Assembly (NCBI GenBank): GCA_021300125.1
Contig: JAJTHX010000089.1
Coordinates: forward strand, 1 to 22,496
Reading direction: 5' to 3'
Source: Betaproteobacteria bacterium
GTDB lineage: Bacteria > Pseudomonadota > Gammaproteobacteria > Burkholderiales > SG8-41
Length of the DNA: 22,496 nucleotides
Position 1 is the stretch's first letter. Each line of letters begins with the position of its first letter. The position numbers and the translations under genes were made by a program. The notes beneath the pieces were generated by a model. That model ran no database searches and was not told the origin of the DNA. It saw nothing but the letters and a program-made list of their open reading frames with translations. Below are positions 7,725-15,536 of the stretch, piece by piece.

Positions 7725-8792
7725 CTAGCCGGCTGCCCGCGGGCGCGGCAGACGAAGCTTGCGCAACGCCTCCATCGTCTCGGCAAGGTCGGGCAATTCG
7801 GCCTGCAGCTGCGCCTCCTGCAGCTTTCGCAGTGTCGCCGCCGCTGCAATGACTGCGGCATCCTTGCGCTCGAAATGGGCCTCCAGCGCTGCCTGCACGG
7901 CGCGCAGATCGCCCTGGTAGGCGCGGGTGTCGCGGGTCAGCAGCGAGAGGCGCGCACTGGAAAGACGCAGCCTCAGGTTCTCTCGCAGGAAAAATGCCTG
8001 GTCGGGTGCCAGCAGGGCGGCATCCTGCACACCACTGGTCTGGATGCGGACCAGTTGCCGCATCTCGCCCCAAATTTCGCGCAGCACGCGCGTCCAGCCC
8101 TGCGCCTCCGCCGCGGCTGGAGGCGGGGCGGCCGATTCCGGCTGCGCGCGGGCAGTCATCGCCAGGGGCAGCTTGTCCACCGCGGCGATCACATCGTCGA
8201 GGCGTGCGCTGCTGACATAAATGTCGGTCAGCGGCAGCGCCTTGAGTTTTTCGATGTCGCGGGACAGGGCGCGCTTGAGGCCGGCGTAGCGCGGCTGGTC
8301 GAGGCGCTGCAGGCGCGCCTCGGCATTTTCCAGTCCGATCAGCGCGGCACGCACATTGGCGGCAACCTGGAGCTGCTGGCTGGCGAGCAGCACCGACTGC
8401 TCGATTTCGGCGAAGGCCCAGTCATCGCGGTTGCGCGAGAGCTCCTGGTAGAGCGCTTCCAGCGCGATCTGCTGGCTCTGCGATTCGGCGAGCTTGGTCT
8501 CCAGCACGCCGAGCTTGACCTCGGCCTCGCGCAGGGCATTGGCGGCCTGCGCGGCACGTGCCGCAGCTTCCTTGTTCTGCGCCTCCATGTCGGCCAGGCG
8601 TCGCGCGAGTTCCCGGCGCAGCTCGTCGTCGGCGCCACGGTCCTGCAGCCAGTGCGTCGCACCGAACAGGACGGCAGCGGCTGCAAGCAGCAGCGCGGCG
8701 AGCACCGCGCGCGGCATGCGCGCAGGCGCGTCGGCGACTGCATCAGCAGCAGCCCCGGCGTCTTTTTGCTCGTTTTGCACGACTTCGTTCAT
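7725..8792 (-). CDS. hemX: HemX-like membrane protein of the heme operon
   Basis: The 355-residue protein has a short N-terminal cytoplasmic part, one transmembrane helix (about residues 28-48, AVLAALLLAAAAVLFGATHW) and a long heptad-rich segment (about 52-115) likely to form a coiled coil. A HemX domain follows, including YQELSRNRDDWAFAEIEQ and LLAPDQAFFLRENLRLRL, both typical of the family. Despite an old uroporphyrinogen methyltransferase annotation, no SAM-methyltransferase motif is visible. The ATG at 8792 was chosen because it lies 31 nt after hemD and gives the usual acidic N-terminus. Sandwiched between hemD and hemY; role unclear. Confidence 0.9.
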   Translation of the reverse strand: MNEVVQNEQKDAGAAADAVADAPARMPRAVLAALLLAAAAVLFGATHWLQDRGADDELRRELARRLADMEAQNKEAAARAAQAANALREAEVKLGVLETKLAESQSQQIALEALYQELSRNRDDWAFAEIEQSVLLASQQLQVAANVRAALIGLENAEARLQRLDQPRYAGLKRALSRDIEKLKALPLTDIYVSSARLDDVIAAVDKLPLAMTARAQPESAAPPPAAAEAQGWTRVLREIWGEMRQLVRIQTSGVQDAALLAPDQAFFLRENLRLRLSSARLSLLTRDTRAYQGDLRAVQAALEAHFERKDAAVIAAAATLRKLQEAQLQAELPDLAETMEALRKLRLPRPRAAG

Positions 8793-8823
8793 GCGGCCGA
8801 GGATAGCACGCAGCCTGCGCGTC

Positions 8824-9591
8824 TCAATTGCGGAAGTGAGTCTCAAGTGCAGCGATGAGGCCGCTGTCGCCGGCATCACATTCGAACACTCGGGCGCAGC
8901 CCAGCTCGCGAGCGACCGCGGCGATACGCGGATGTGGAACAAACATCGGGGTCCTGCGCAGAGCGATTTCCCCTGTGGCGCCGAGCATCGCGAACAGGTT
9001 GCGCAGGCCTTCGCTGCTGGTCACCGTCACCGCATCGACTTCACCGCGCGACCAGGCCGCGAGCAGCGGCGCGGCATCGGCCTGCGGCCGCGCGCGACGG
9101 TAACTCTGGACCAGATCAACCATCGCGCCGCGTTCGCGCAGGGCCTTGGCCAGGAACTCGCGACCGCCGTTGCCGCGGAAAATCACCACCGGCCTGCCCG
9201 CAACCGATTGCAGCAGCGGCGTGCCGAGCAGCCCTTCACTGTCAAAACGCCGCGCCGGGACCGTGACATCGGCGATACCCTGCCCAGCCAGCGCGGCCGC
9301 CCCTCCGGGGCCGATGGCCGCCGCAGCGAGGGTCGGCGGCCAGCTGCGTCGCGCGAGGATCCTGCGCAGCGCGCGCTCGGCGGCATTGGGGCTGATGAAT
9401 ATGGCGATCCGGTACTGGTCGAGGCGGTCGATCACCGCATCGAACTCGGCCAGCCTGTCGGTGTCGCGGATTTCAGTCACCGGAAACAGCAATGCGCGCC
9501 CGCCGGCGGCCGCGATCATGCAGGCCAGCGCGGCTGATTGCTGCTGGGGACGGGTCACGACGATGCCGCGGCCGGCCAGCGTGCCGCTCAT
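8824..9591 (-). CDS. hemD: Uroporphyrinogen-III synthase
   Basis: Cyclises hydroxymethylbilane to uroporphyrinogen III, inverting ring D. It is 255 residues, near the family norm, with the weakly conserved two-domain pattern: [18 protein letters not shown] at the start, [12 protein letters not shown], and near the C-terminal half [15 protein letters not shown], the most recognisable family segment. The start at 9591 overlaps the hemC stop as ATGA, indicating coupled translation. It is not fused to hemX, unlike some relatives. Confidence 0.93.
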   Translation of the reverse strand: MSGTLAGRGIVVTRPQQQSAALACMIAAAGGRALLFPVTEIRDTDRLAEFDAVIDRLDQYRIAIFISPNAAERALRRILARRSWPPTLAAAAIGPGGAAALAGQGIADVTVPARRFDSEGLLGTPLLQSVAGRPVVIFRGNGGREFLAKALRERGAMVDLVQSYRRARPQADAAPLLAAWSRGEVDAVTVTSSEGLRNLFAMLGATGEIALRRTPMFVPHPRIAAVARELGCARVFECDAGDSGLIAALETHFRN

Positions 9592-10550
9592 GCAAGCGCT
9601 GCCAGGATGTCGGCGGCGCCGCGGGCACGCAGATCCGCAGCCAGGGTCGCGCCCAGCGTCTCGGCCGCCGCAGGCGCGCCGCGGCATTCGCCGCGCAGCA
9701 CCTGCCGGCCATCGGGGCTGCCGACCAGCGCCCGCAGGTGCAGATCACCGCCCGCGATCTCGGCATAGCCGGCGATCGGCACGTTGCAGCTACCAGCCAG
9801 GCCTCGCGACAGTGCACGCTCGGCGAGCACGCATTGCCGGGTTGCCGCGTGGTTGAGCGGCTCCAGCAGTGCAATGAGGTCGCCGCGGTCCTCGCGGCAC
9901 TCGATCGCCAGCGCGCCCTGCCCCACGGCGGGCAGGCTTTCGGCCGACGGCAGCAATGCGGTGATGCGTTCGGCGAGGCCGAGCCGCTTCAGGCCCGCCG
10001 CGGCGAGGATGATCGCGTCATATTCGCCGCCATCGAGCTTGCGCAGCCGTGTCTGCACATTGCCGCGCAGCGGTTCGATGCGCAGTTGCGGATGGGCGGC
10101 GCGCAACTGGCATTCACGGCGCAGGCTGGAGGTGCCGACGCGCGCGCCTTCAGGCAGTTCGGCGAGGCTGCGATAACGCGCGGAGACCAAGGCATCGCGG
10201 GGATCAGCGCGCTCGAGAATCGCGGCCAGCGTGAAACCCGATGGCAGGTGCATCGGCACATCCTTTGCCGAGTGCACCGCAAGGTCGGCGCGGCCGTCGT
10301 TGAGCGCCTCCTCGAGCTCCTTCACAAACAGGCCCTTGCCGCCGATTTTGGCGAGTGAACTGCCCAGCCTGCGATCGCCTTCGGTGGTCATGCCAAGCAG
10401 GCCCACCGTGCGCGCTGGATATAATTCCCGCAGCAGGGATTGCACGTGGCGCGCCTGCCACAGCGCCAGTGCGGATTCCCGCGTGGCAATCACCAGGGGT
10501 GCCGCCCCGGCATCCGCATCGTCCCCGGTCGTCTCGCCGAGCATTGGCAT
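9588..10550 (-). CDS. hemC: Porphobilinogen deaminase (hydroxymethylbilane synthase)
   Basis: Polymerises four porphobilinogens into hydroxymethylbilane on a covalently bound dipyrromethane primer. Of its 320 residues, the first ~18 are an acidic extension before the conserved [15 protein letters not shown]. Catalytic Asp97 lies in [10 protein letters not shown], substrate-binding Arg residues in [12 protein letters not shown] and [11 protein letters not shown], and Cys255 in [12 protein letters not shown] is the expected cofactor attachment site. ATG at 10550 and at 10544 are both possible starts; neither has a strong Shine-Dalgarno. It leads the hemCDXY operon and is divergent, with only a 6-bp gap, from the thioredoxin-fold gene. 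Confidence 0.96.
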   Translation of the reverse strand: MPMLGETTGDDADAGAAPLVIATRESALALWQARHVQSLLRELYPARTVGLLGMTTEGDRRLGSSLAKIGGKGLFVKELEEALNDGRADLAVHSAKDVPMHLPSGFTLAAILERADPRDALVSARYRSLAELPEGARVGTSSLRRECQLRAAHPQLRIEPLRGNVQTRLRKLDGGEYDAIILAAAGLKRLGLAERITALLPSAESLPAVGQGALAIECREDRGDLIALLEPLNHAATRQCVLAERALSRGLAGSCNVPIAGYAEIAGGDLHLRALVGSPDGRQVLRGECRGAPAAAETLGATLAADLRARGAADILAALA

Positions 10551-10555
10551 AACTA

Positions 10556-10576
10556 ATTGATTTTATTGAAAAAATA
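10556..10576. repeat. AT-rich element, copy 1, in the hemC leader
   Basis: ATTGATTTTATTG followed by an A-run. The same 13 bases plus A-run recur at 17432 in the xsc regulatory region. Read on the minus strand the two copies align over about 30 positions with a few differences. Here it falls in the hemC 5' leader and over the first codons of the divergent gene. Confidence 0.4.
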
Positions 10577-11057
10577 TTGCCGTTTATTGCTGCTGATTGT
10601 AGCATGCGGCAACATCGCCCCGGCCATGGCCCAGCTCATGCGCGCCGATAATCTGGCGCAGCTCGCGGCCGAGGCGCGCAGCAAGCGTGTGCCGGTGCTG
10701 ATCGCCTTCATGCAGCAATCCTGTCCGTACTGCGCTGTGGCGCGCCGCGATCATCTGCTGGCGCTGCAGCGCGACCCGCAGTGGGGCGACCGCGTGCTGA
10801 TCCGCGAAATCGATGTCGACCGCGACACGCCACTGCGCAATTTCAGCGGCAGCATCACCACCCACCGCGCTTTCGCGCGCAGCCTCAACGTGCTTCGCGT
10901 GCCGACATTGATCGTGTTCGATACCGACGGCGTGGCGGTAGCGCAGCCGCTCACCGGCCTGCTGACCGAGGATTTCTACCGCCTCCACATCGAGCAGTCG
11001 ATCGAGGCCGGACTGGCGCGCATGCGCGGCCCCGGGGCCGGAAAGCACAAGCGCTAG
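10557..11057 (+). CDS. Periplasmic thioredoxin-fold protein (SoxW-like, CPYC motif)
   Basis: A 166-residue exported thiol redox protein. A signal peptide (about 1-25, KK then a hydrophobic run, ending APAMA before Gln26) precedes a thioredoxin fold with CPYC at residues 56-59 and a cis-proline in [11 protein letters not shown] (Pro116). CPYC is a glutaredoxin/DsbA-like dipeptide rather than the CGPC of thioredoxin. The first possible start is TTG at 10557; TTG at 10566 would remove three residues. No Shine-Dalgarno is seen for either, but an ATG further on would delete the signal peptide. It overlaps the response-regulator gene by 4 nt at its end. Relatives act as reductants for periplasmic proteins; the partner here is unknown, though DsbD is encoded nearby. 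Confidence 0.82.
   Translation: MILLKKYCRLLLLIVACGNIAPAMAQLMRADNLAQLAAEARSKRVPVLIAFMQQSCPYCAVARRDHLLALQRDPQWGDRVLIREIDVDRDTPLRNFSGSITTHRAFARSLNVLRVPTLIVFDTDGVAVAQPLTGLLTEDFYRLHIEQSIEAGLARMRGPGAGKHKR
10596..10604 (-). promoter_or_regulatory. Candidate extended -10 of the hemC operon
   Basis: On the minus strand this reads TGCTACAAT, an extended -10 (TGn plus a hexamer matching TATAAT at 5 of 6). It would start transcription about 40 nt before the hemC ATG. It lies inside codons 14-16 of the divergent thioredoxin-fold gene. No good -35 is visible, as is usual for extended -10 promoters. Confidence 0.45.
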
Positions 11058-11809
11058 CGCGACAGCTCGCGCACCACATGCTGCTGGCGCCGGCTGACCG
11101 GGAGGCGCTCGTCGAGCCCGGCCAGCAGCACCTGCCATGCCCCTTCGGCATCACCTTCTGCACGCTCGAAACCGCGGATTGCCGCGCGCGCAACCAGGCA
11201 ATTGCGGTGCACGCGCACGAAGCGCTCGGAGAATTCCTGCTCGAGCCGGGTCAGCGATTCCTCGATCAGGTATTCGCGGGCCGCGGTGCGCACCGTGACA
11301 TATTTCAGCTCGGCGCGCAGGTAAAGCACGTCTTCCAAGGGAATCAGGTGCACCTTGCCGCGTTCGGCAGCACTCAGGCAGCTGCGCGGCGCACGCTGCA
11401 TCGCCTGCAGGGCTTCGGCGCGCGGCGGACGTGCGGCACGGGCGCGCGCCAATGCCTCCTGCAGCCGCGCGGCGCGGATCGGCTTGAGCAGGTAATCCAC
11501 GGCATGCAGGTCGAAGGCGCGGATGGCGTAGCTGTCGTAGGCGGTGGCAAAGATCACTGCCGGGGGCGGATCGAAGGCGCGCAGGTGCTGCGCGACCTCG
11601 ATGCCGTCCATGCCCGGCATGCGCACATCCAGCAGGACCACCTCCGGCCGTTGCTGCTGCGCCAGCGCCAGCGCCTCACGGCCGTTGCCCGCCTCTCCGA
11701 CCACAACGGCAGGCAGTGCAGCGCCGATGTCCGCCAGCAGATCGCGCATGCGGCTGCGCGCCGGCTCCTCGTCATCCACAATCAGCACCTTCAGCGCGTT
11801 CGCGCTCAC
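11054..11809 (-). CDS. algR: LytTR-family response regulator (AlgR-like)
   Basis: A 251-residue transcription factor. The receiver domain (about 6-120) has acidic pocket VDDEEPAR, phospho-acceptor Asp61 in LLDVRMPGMDG, Thr89 and Lys109 (DYLLKPI). The LytTR DNA-binding domain (about 145-248) includes VRVHRNCLVARAAIRGFER and a C-terminal [16 protein letters not shown]. Its start overlaps the stop of the histidine-kinase gene as ATGA, so it is coupled to its cognate sensor. Its stop lies inside a shared CTAG with the convergent thioredoxin-fold gene. Targets are unknown here; the algR symbol is by family resemblance and the AlgZ/AlgR-argH arrangement. Confidence 0.9.
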   Translation of the reverse strand: MSANALKVLIVDDEEPARSRMRDLLADIGAALPAVVVGEAGNGREALALAQQQRPEVVLLDVRMPGMDGIEVAQHLRAFDPPPAVIFATAYDSYAIRAFDLHAVDYLLKPIRAARLQEALARARAARPPRAEALQAMQRAPRSCLSAAERGKVHLIPLEDVLYLRAELKYVTVRTAAREYLIEESLTRLEQEFSERFVRVHRNCLVARAAIRGFERAEGDAEGAWQVLLAGLDERLPVSRRQQHVVRELSR

Positions 11810-12843
11810 CGCCCCGGCCTCGCTGCGCCAGCCCTGACATAAGGCATCGCCATGCGCACCTCGTAGTGATCATCGCCAACACGCGCGGCAAACTCGGCGG
11901 CGACGTCGAAGTGCAGCTTCAGACGCTCACGGATGTTGGCCACCGCCATCTTGTTGCCGGCATGGTGGTTGCCGCTGCGGGCATAGGGGTTGCGCAGCAC
12001 GATGTGCAGACGCTCGCGCACGGCGTAAATGCTGATGCTGACGACACCCGGCCCCTCGCGGGGCTCGATGCCGTGATAGACGGCGTTCTCCAGCAGCGGC
12101 TGCAAGGCAAGCGGCGGCACCAGCGCGTCACCCGGCATCCGGTCGACGTGCCACTCCACCTGCAGGCGGTCGCCCAAACGCAGCTTTTCCAGGGCCAGGT
12201 ACTGCCGGCAGAGCTCGACCTCATCGACCAGCGGCGCGAGCTCGCGGTTATCGGCCATCAATGCGCGGAACAGCCCGGCCATGTCTTCGAGCGCGGCTTC
12301 GGCCCGGCGCGGTTCCTGCCGCACCAGCGACAGCACGGCATTGATGCTGTTGAATAGGAAGTGCGGCCGGATCCGTGCCTGCAGCGCCTGCAGACGCGCC
12401 TCGACCAGCGCCGGGGACAGCGCGCGGCTGCGCAGGTTGAAGTACGCAAGCAGGGCGGCGCTTACGATCAGCACCACCAGCAGCCAGCGCGCCGCGGACA
12501 CCGGTTCCGTCAGCAACCAGTCCCGGGCGAGGGCGTGCAGGGCCAGTGTCAACGCGGCCTCGATGGCCAGCACCGCAGCGACACCCGCAGCGTGGGGCAA
12601 GCGTTGCAGCCACGGGTTGAGCGCGGACAGCGCCAGCAGGCTCAGCAGAAGCATTGGCTCCACCAGCGCGGCGCTGGCAGTGAACCGGCGCGCCGCATCG
12701 GCCAGCGTCGGCACTTCAACCAGCGCGACAAGCAGCGCAATGCCGTTGGCCAGCAGCAGGATGCGCAGCAGGATGCCGAAGTTGCGGAAATCCGGCAGTG
12801 CGCCGCGGTGAGCGTCGTGGTTATGATTTATACTGCGCGACAT
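11806..12843 (-). CDS. algZ: LytS/AlgZ-type sensor histidine kinase
   Basis: A 345-residue inner-membrane sensor for the downstream LytTR regulator. About four hydrophobic segments occupy residues 22-137 with little periplasmic sequence. The His_kinase domain follows with phospho-acceptor His161 in RIRPHFLFNSINAVLSL, a cytoplasmic helical region, and an N-box LLENAVYHGIEP (Asn253). The ATP-lid glycine boxes are reduced to HAGNKMAVANIRERLKLHF, as in AlgZ/FimS-type kinases, which differ from orthodox kinases. The gene is divergent from argH with a 46-bp spacer, a classic betaproteobacterial pairing. The signal sensed cannot be read from sequence. Confidence 0.88.
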   Translation of the reverse strand: MSRSINHNHDAHRGALPDFRNFGILLRILLLANGIALLVALVEVPTLADAARRFTASAALVEPMLLLSLLALSALNPWLQRLPHAAGVAAVLAIEAALTLALHALARDWLLTEPVSAARWLLVVLIVSAALLAYFNLRSRALSPALVEARLQALQARIRPHFLFNSINAVLSLVRQEPRRAEAALEDMAGLFRALMADNRELAPLVDEVELCRQYLALEKLRLGDRLQVEWHVDRMPGDALVPPLALQPLLENAVYHGIEPREGPGVVSISIYAVRERLHIVLRNPYARSGNHHAGNKMAVANIRERLKLHFDVAAEFAARVGDDHYEVRMAMPYVRAGAARPGR

Positions 12844-12864
12844 CGCTGTTCACACCTCAGTTCG

Positions 12865-12873
12865 ATTCTAGCA
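12865..12873 (-). promoter_or_regulatory. Candidate extended -10 of the algZ/algR-type operon
   Basis: On the minus strand this reads TGCTAGAAT, an extended -10 with 5 of 6 matches in the hexamer, about 21 nt before the kinase ATG. No -35 is evident. On the plus strand TATACT (12829-12834) is a weaker candidate -10 for argH, lying within the kinase start region. Confidence 0.4.
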
Positions 12874-12889
12874 GTCCCCGCCCACGCCG

Positions 12890-14308
12890 ATGTCCGCAAA
12901 AGACAAAACCGCGCCCGCCGCTGCTCCGGGCAGCACCAGCAAACCCTGGTCCGGACGCTTCAGCGAGCCGGTGGACGACCTCGTCAAACGCTTCACCGCT
13001 TCGGTCGGATTCGACCATCGGCTCGCCGAGTTCGACATCCAGGGCTCGCTGGCGCACGCGAAAATGCTTCGCGCCGTGAACATCATCGGCGCCGAGGATC
13101 TCGCCTCGATCGAGCAGGGACTCGCCGCGATCCTCGACGACATCCGCGGCGGCCGCTTCCAGTGGTCGCTCGACCTCGAGGATGTGCACCTCAATATCGA
13201 ACGGCGGCTGACCGAGATGGTGGGCGACGCCGGAAAGCGCCTGCACACCGGCCGTTCCCGCAATGACCAGGTCGCCACGGACGTAAGACTCTATGTCCGC
13301 GCCGGCATCGACCAGGTGCAGGCGCTGATCAAGGCCCTGCAGCGCGCGCTGCTCGACCTGGCCGAAAAACACGCCGAGACCGTGATGCCCGGCTTCACCC
13401 ACCTGCAGGTGGCGCAGCCGGTGTCCTTCGCCCACCACCTGCTTGCCTATGTCGAGATGCTGTCGCGCGACGCGCAGCGTTTCGCCGATTGCCGCAAGCG
13501 CGTCAACCGCCTGCCGCTGGGTGCAGCCGCTCTTGCCGGCACCTCGTATCCGATCGACCGCCAGATGGTGGCCAAGGAACTCGGCTTCGACGGGGTTTGC
13601 GAGAACTCGCTCGACGCGGTCTCCGACCGTGATTTCGCGATCGAATTCGTCGCCGCTGCGGCGCTGGCGATGACCCATCTCTCCCGCTTCAGCGAGGAGT
13701 TGATCCTCTGGATGAGCCCGCGCTTCGGTTTCATCGACATTGCCGACCGCTACTGCACCGGCTCCTCGATCATGCCGCAGAAGAAAAATCCAGACGTTGC
13801 AGAACTGGTGCGCGGCAAGACCGGTCGCGTCAACGGCCACCTGGTCGCGCTGCTGACCCTGATGAAGGGCCAGCCGCTCGCGTACAACAAGGACAACCAG
13901 GAAGACAAGGAACCGCTGTTCGACACCCTCGACACGCTCACCGCCAGCCTCGCCGTGTTCACCGGCATGGTCGGCGGCATCAGTGTGAGGCCCGAAGCGA
14001 TGCGCGCCGCGGCGCGCGAGGGTTACGCTACCGCAACGGACCTTGCCGACTATCTGGTGAAGAAGGGCATGCCCTTCCGGGAGGCGCACGAAACCGTGGC
14101 ACAGGTCGTGCACCAGGCGGAAACGCAGCGCTGCGAGCTCTCCGCAATGCCGCTGGAAGCGCTGCGCCAGTTCTCGCCGCTGATCGGCCCCGATGTGTTC
14201 GAGGCGCTCACGCTGGAGGGCTCGATGAAAAGCCGGGCCCACATCGGCGGCACCGCGCCAGCGCGCGTCAAGGCCGCCATCACCAAGGCGCGCAAGGCCA
14301 TCGCCTGA
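12890..14308 (+). CDS. argH: Argininosuccinate lyase
   Basis: Splits argininosuccinate into arginine and fumarate, the last step of arginine synthesis. The 472-residue protein has a short Ala/Pro-rich N-terminal extension (about 18 residues) before [16 protein letters not shown]. Family signatures are [32 protein letters not shown] (catalytic His171) and the superfamily motif [20 protein letters not shown] with catalytic Ser292 or Ser293. Full length and intact. No Shine-Dalgarno is obvious before the ATG. It is divergent from the sensor-kinase gene and convergent with the lacI-type gene. Confidence 0.97.
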   Translation: MSAKDKTAPAAAPGSTSKPWSGRFSEPVDDLVKRFTASVGFDHRLAEFDIQGSLAHAKMLRAVNIIGAEDLASIEQGLAAILDDIRGGRFQWSLDLEDVHLNIERRLTEMVGDAGKRLHTGRSRNDQVATDVRLYVRAGIDQVQALIKALQRALLDLAEKHAETVMPGFTHLQVAQPVSFAHHLLAYVEMLSRDAQRFADCRKRVNRLPLGAAALAGTSYPIDRQMVAKELGFDGVCENSLDAVSDRDFAIEFVAAAALAMTHLSRFSEELILWMSPRFGFIDIADRYCTGSSIMPQKKNPDVAELVRGKTGRVNGHLVALLTLMKGQPLAYNKDNQEDKEPLFDTLDTLTASLAVFTGMVGGISVRPEAMRAAAREGYATATDLADYLVKKGMPFREAHETVAQVVHQAETQRCELSAMPLEALRQFSPLIGPDVFEALTLEGSMKSRAHIGGTAPARVKAAITKARKAIA

Positions 14309-14342
14309 AATACACGCCAATAATTCAGTAGCCGTAGTTCAT

Positions 14343-14362
14343 CATGCGTCGAGCGGCGCATG
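14343..14362. other. Hairpin in the argH/lacI convergent spacer
   Basis: CATGCG and CGCATG flank an 8-base centre that can add one C-G and one wobble pair. It lies in the 135-bp spacer (14309-14443) between convergent genes. No T-run follows on either strand, so termination is uncertain. Nothing else notable was seen in this spacer. Confidence 0.35.
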
Positions 14363-14443
14363 ACAGGCCATTCAGAATCAACAAACAAGGCTGGCTTTCC
14401 CCGAGCAGGTTTTGATCGCCTCCTACAGCCATTGCTGAACTCA

Positions 14444-15472
14444 TCAGGATGTTTTCGGGGCTGCCGCGCTGTCTCTGACCACCAGCTCGGTAGGCAGCTT
14501 GCGTCGCAGATCTACCACCTGGCCCCGCAGCCGCCGCAGCAAGTGGTCGGCCGCGTAACTGCCCAGCTCGGCGGTGGGAAAGCGCATCGTGGTCAGCGCG
14601 GGATTCACCATTGCCGCGAGCTCCATGTCATCGAAACCGGTCACCGAGACGTCTTCAGGCACTTTCAGCCCGAGGGCATGGCACTCCGCGATCGCGCCGA
14701 TCGCAAGCACATCGTTGCCGCAGATCACCGCCGTCGGCGGCTCGGCCCCGGCGATCACTTCGCGCAGGCCCTCGCGGCCGCCGGTGTGGGTATAGGCTTT
14801 TTCGACCAGCCGCTGCGCCGGCAGCGCGAGCCCGCGTGCTGCCAGCGCCGCGCGCACGCCGGCCAGCCGTTCCTGCGCCCGTTCGTTCTGCACGGTGACG
14901 CCCGACACCATGGCAAAACGGCGGTGCCCCAGTTCGAGCAGGTATTCGGTGATGCGCCGCGCCGCGGCATGGTTGTCGAAGCCGACACAGGGATGGTTGC
15001 CGCGCTCGTCCCAGGCCCAGGTCAGCACATAGGGCAGTGCGTGGGCCTCGATCATGCGGTAGATATCCGGGTGGTGGGTGGTACCGAGCAGTACCAGGCC
15101 ATCGACACCGCGCTCGATCAGCGCGCGCGTTACTCGGGTTTCGATGCCGGGGTCGAATTCATGGCTGGCGAGCAGCAGCATATAACCAGCCTCGTCGAGC
15201 CGGCGCTGCAGCGCATGGATGGTGTTGGCGAAGATCGCGTTGTCCAGCGTCGGCACCACCGCGGCAATGGTCTGGGTGCGGCGTGAAGCCAGTGCCCGCG
15301 CGGCACCGTGGGCCACATAGCCGAGGCTGCTCGCGGCCTGACGCACCCGTTCCAGCGTGCGTGCCTTGACCTTGTGCGGCAGGCTCAGCGCCCGCGACAC
15401 CGTGGCGGTGGACACCTTGGCGAGGCGCGCCACATCGGAGAGGCGCGCGGCGCGGATCGGTTTTTCGCTCAT
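14444..15472 (-). CDS. LacI/GalR-family transcriptional regulator
   Basis: A 342-residue repressor-type protein. The N-terminal helix-turn-helix (about 10-31, LSDVARLAKVSTATVSRALS) and hinge helix (NPxxVA-like region, here GYVAHGAARALASRRT) are followed by a periplasmic-binding-protein-like effector domain (about 67-335) with VICGNDVLAIGAI and VTGFDDMELAAMVNPALTT. The fold suggests a small organic effector. It follows xsc in the same direction, but a strong terminator ends only 14 nt before its ATG. A matching LacI-type operator occurs at 17402-17415 between xsc and the divergent dehydrogenase gene, so it most likely controls those genes. The effector is unknown. Confidence 0.9.
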   Translation of the reverse strand: MSEKPIRAARLSDVARLAKVSTATVSRALSLPHKVKARTLERVRQAASSLGYVAHGAARALASRRTQTIAAVVPTLDNAIFANTIHALQRRLDEAGYMLLLASHEFDPGIETRVTRALIERGVDGLVLLGTTHHPDIYRMIEAHALPYVLTWAWDERGNHPCVGFDNHAAARRITEYLLELGHRRFAMVSGVTVQNERAQERLAGVRAALAARGLALPAQRLVEKAYTHTGGREGLREVIAGAEPPTAVICGNDVLAIGAIAECHALGLKVPEDVSVTGFDDMELAAMVNPALTTMRFPTAELGSYAADHLLRRLRGQVVDLRRKLPTELVVRDSAAAPKTS

Positions 15473-15486
15473 CGCCTGCGGCGGTC

Positions 15487-15514
15487 AAAAAAAGCCGGCG
15501 CAAAGCCGGCTTTT
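15487..15514 (-). terminator. Intrinsic terminator of xsc
   Basis: Read on the minus strand, a hairpin with arms AAAAGCCGGC and GCCGGCTTTT and a 5-nt loop ends in a run of seven T. It begins about 22 nt after the xsc stop. It is a textbook Rho-independent terminator. Its T-run ends 14 nt upstream of the lacI-type ATG, so any transcript of that gene starting further upstream must read through it. Confidence 0.88.
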
Positions 15515-15536
15515 GCCCCTGCGGGCCCGGTCCGGC

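Noticed and set aside
7725..8792. Uroporphyrin-III C-methyltransferase activity for HemX
   Set aside because: No methyltransferase motifs are visible; the protein is a membrane-anchored coiled-coil HemX domain.
10420..10425. Exact TATAAT on the plus strand upstream of the thioredoxin-fold gene
   Set aside because: It lies in hemC codons, has no usable -35 at 16-18 bp, and is about 130 nt from the start. Chance is likely.
12857..14320. 487-codon open frame on the minus strand opposite argH
   Set aside because: It is a shadow of the intact argininosuccinate lyase frame and shows no family signature.
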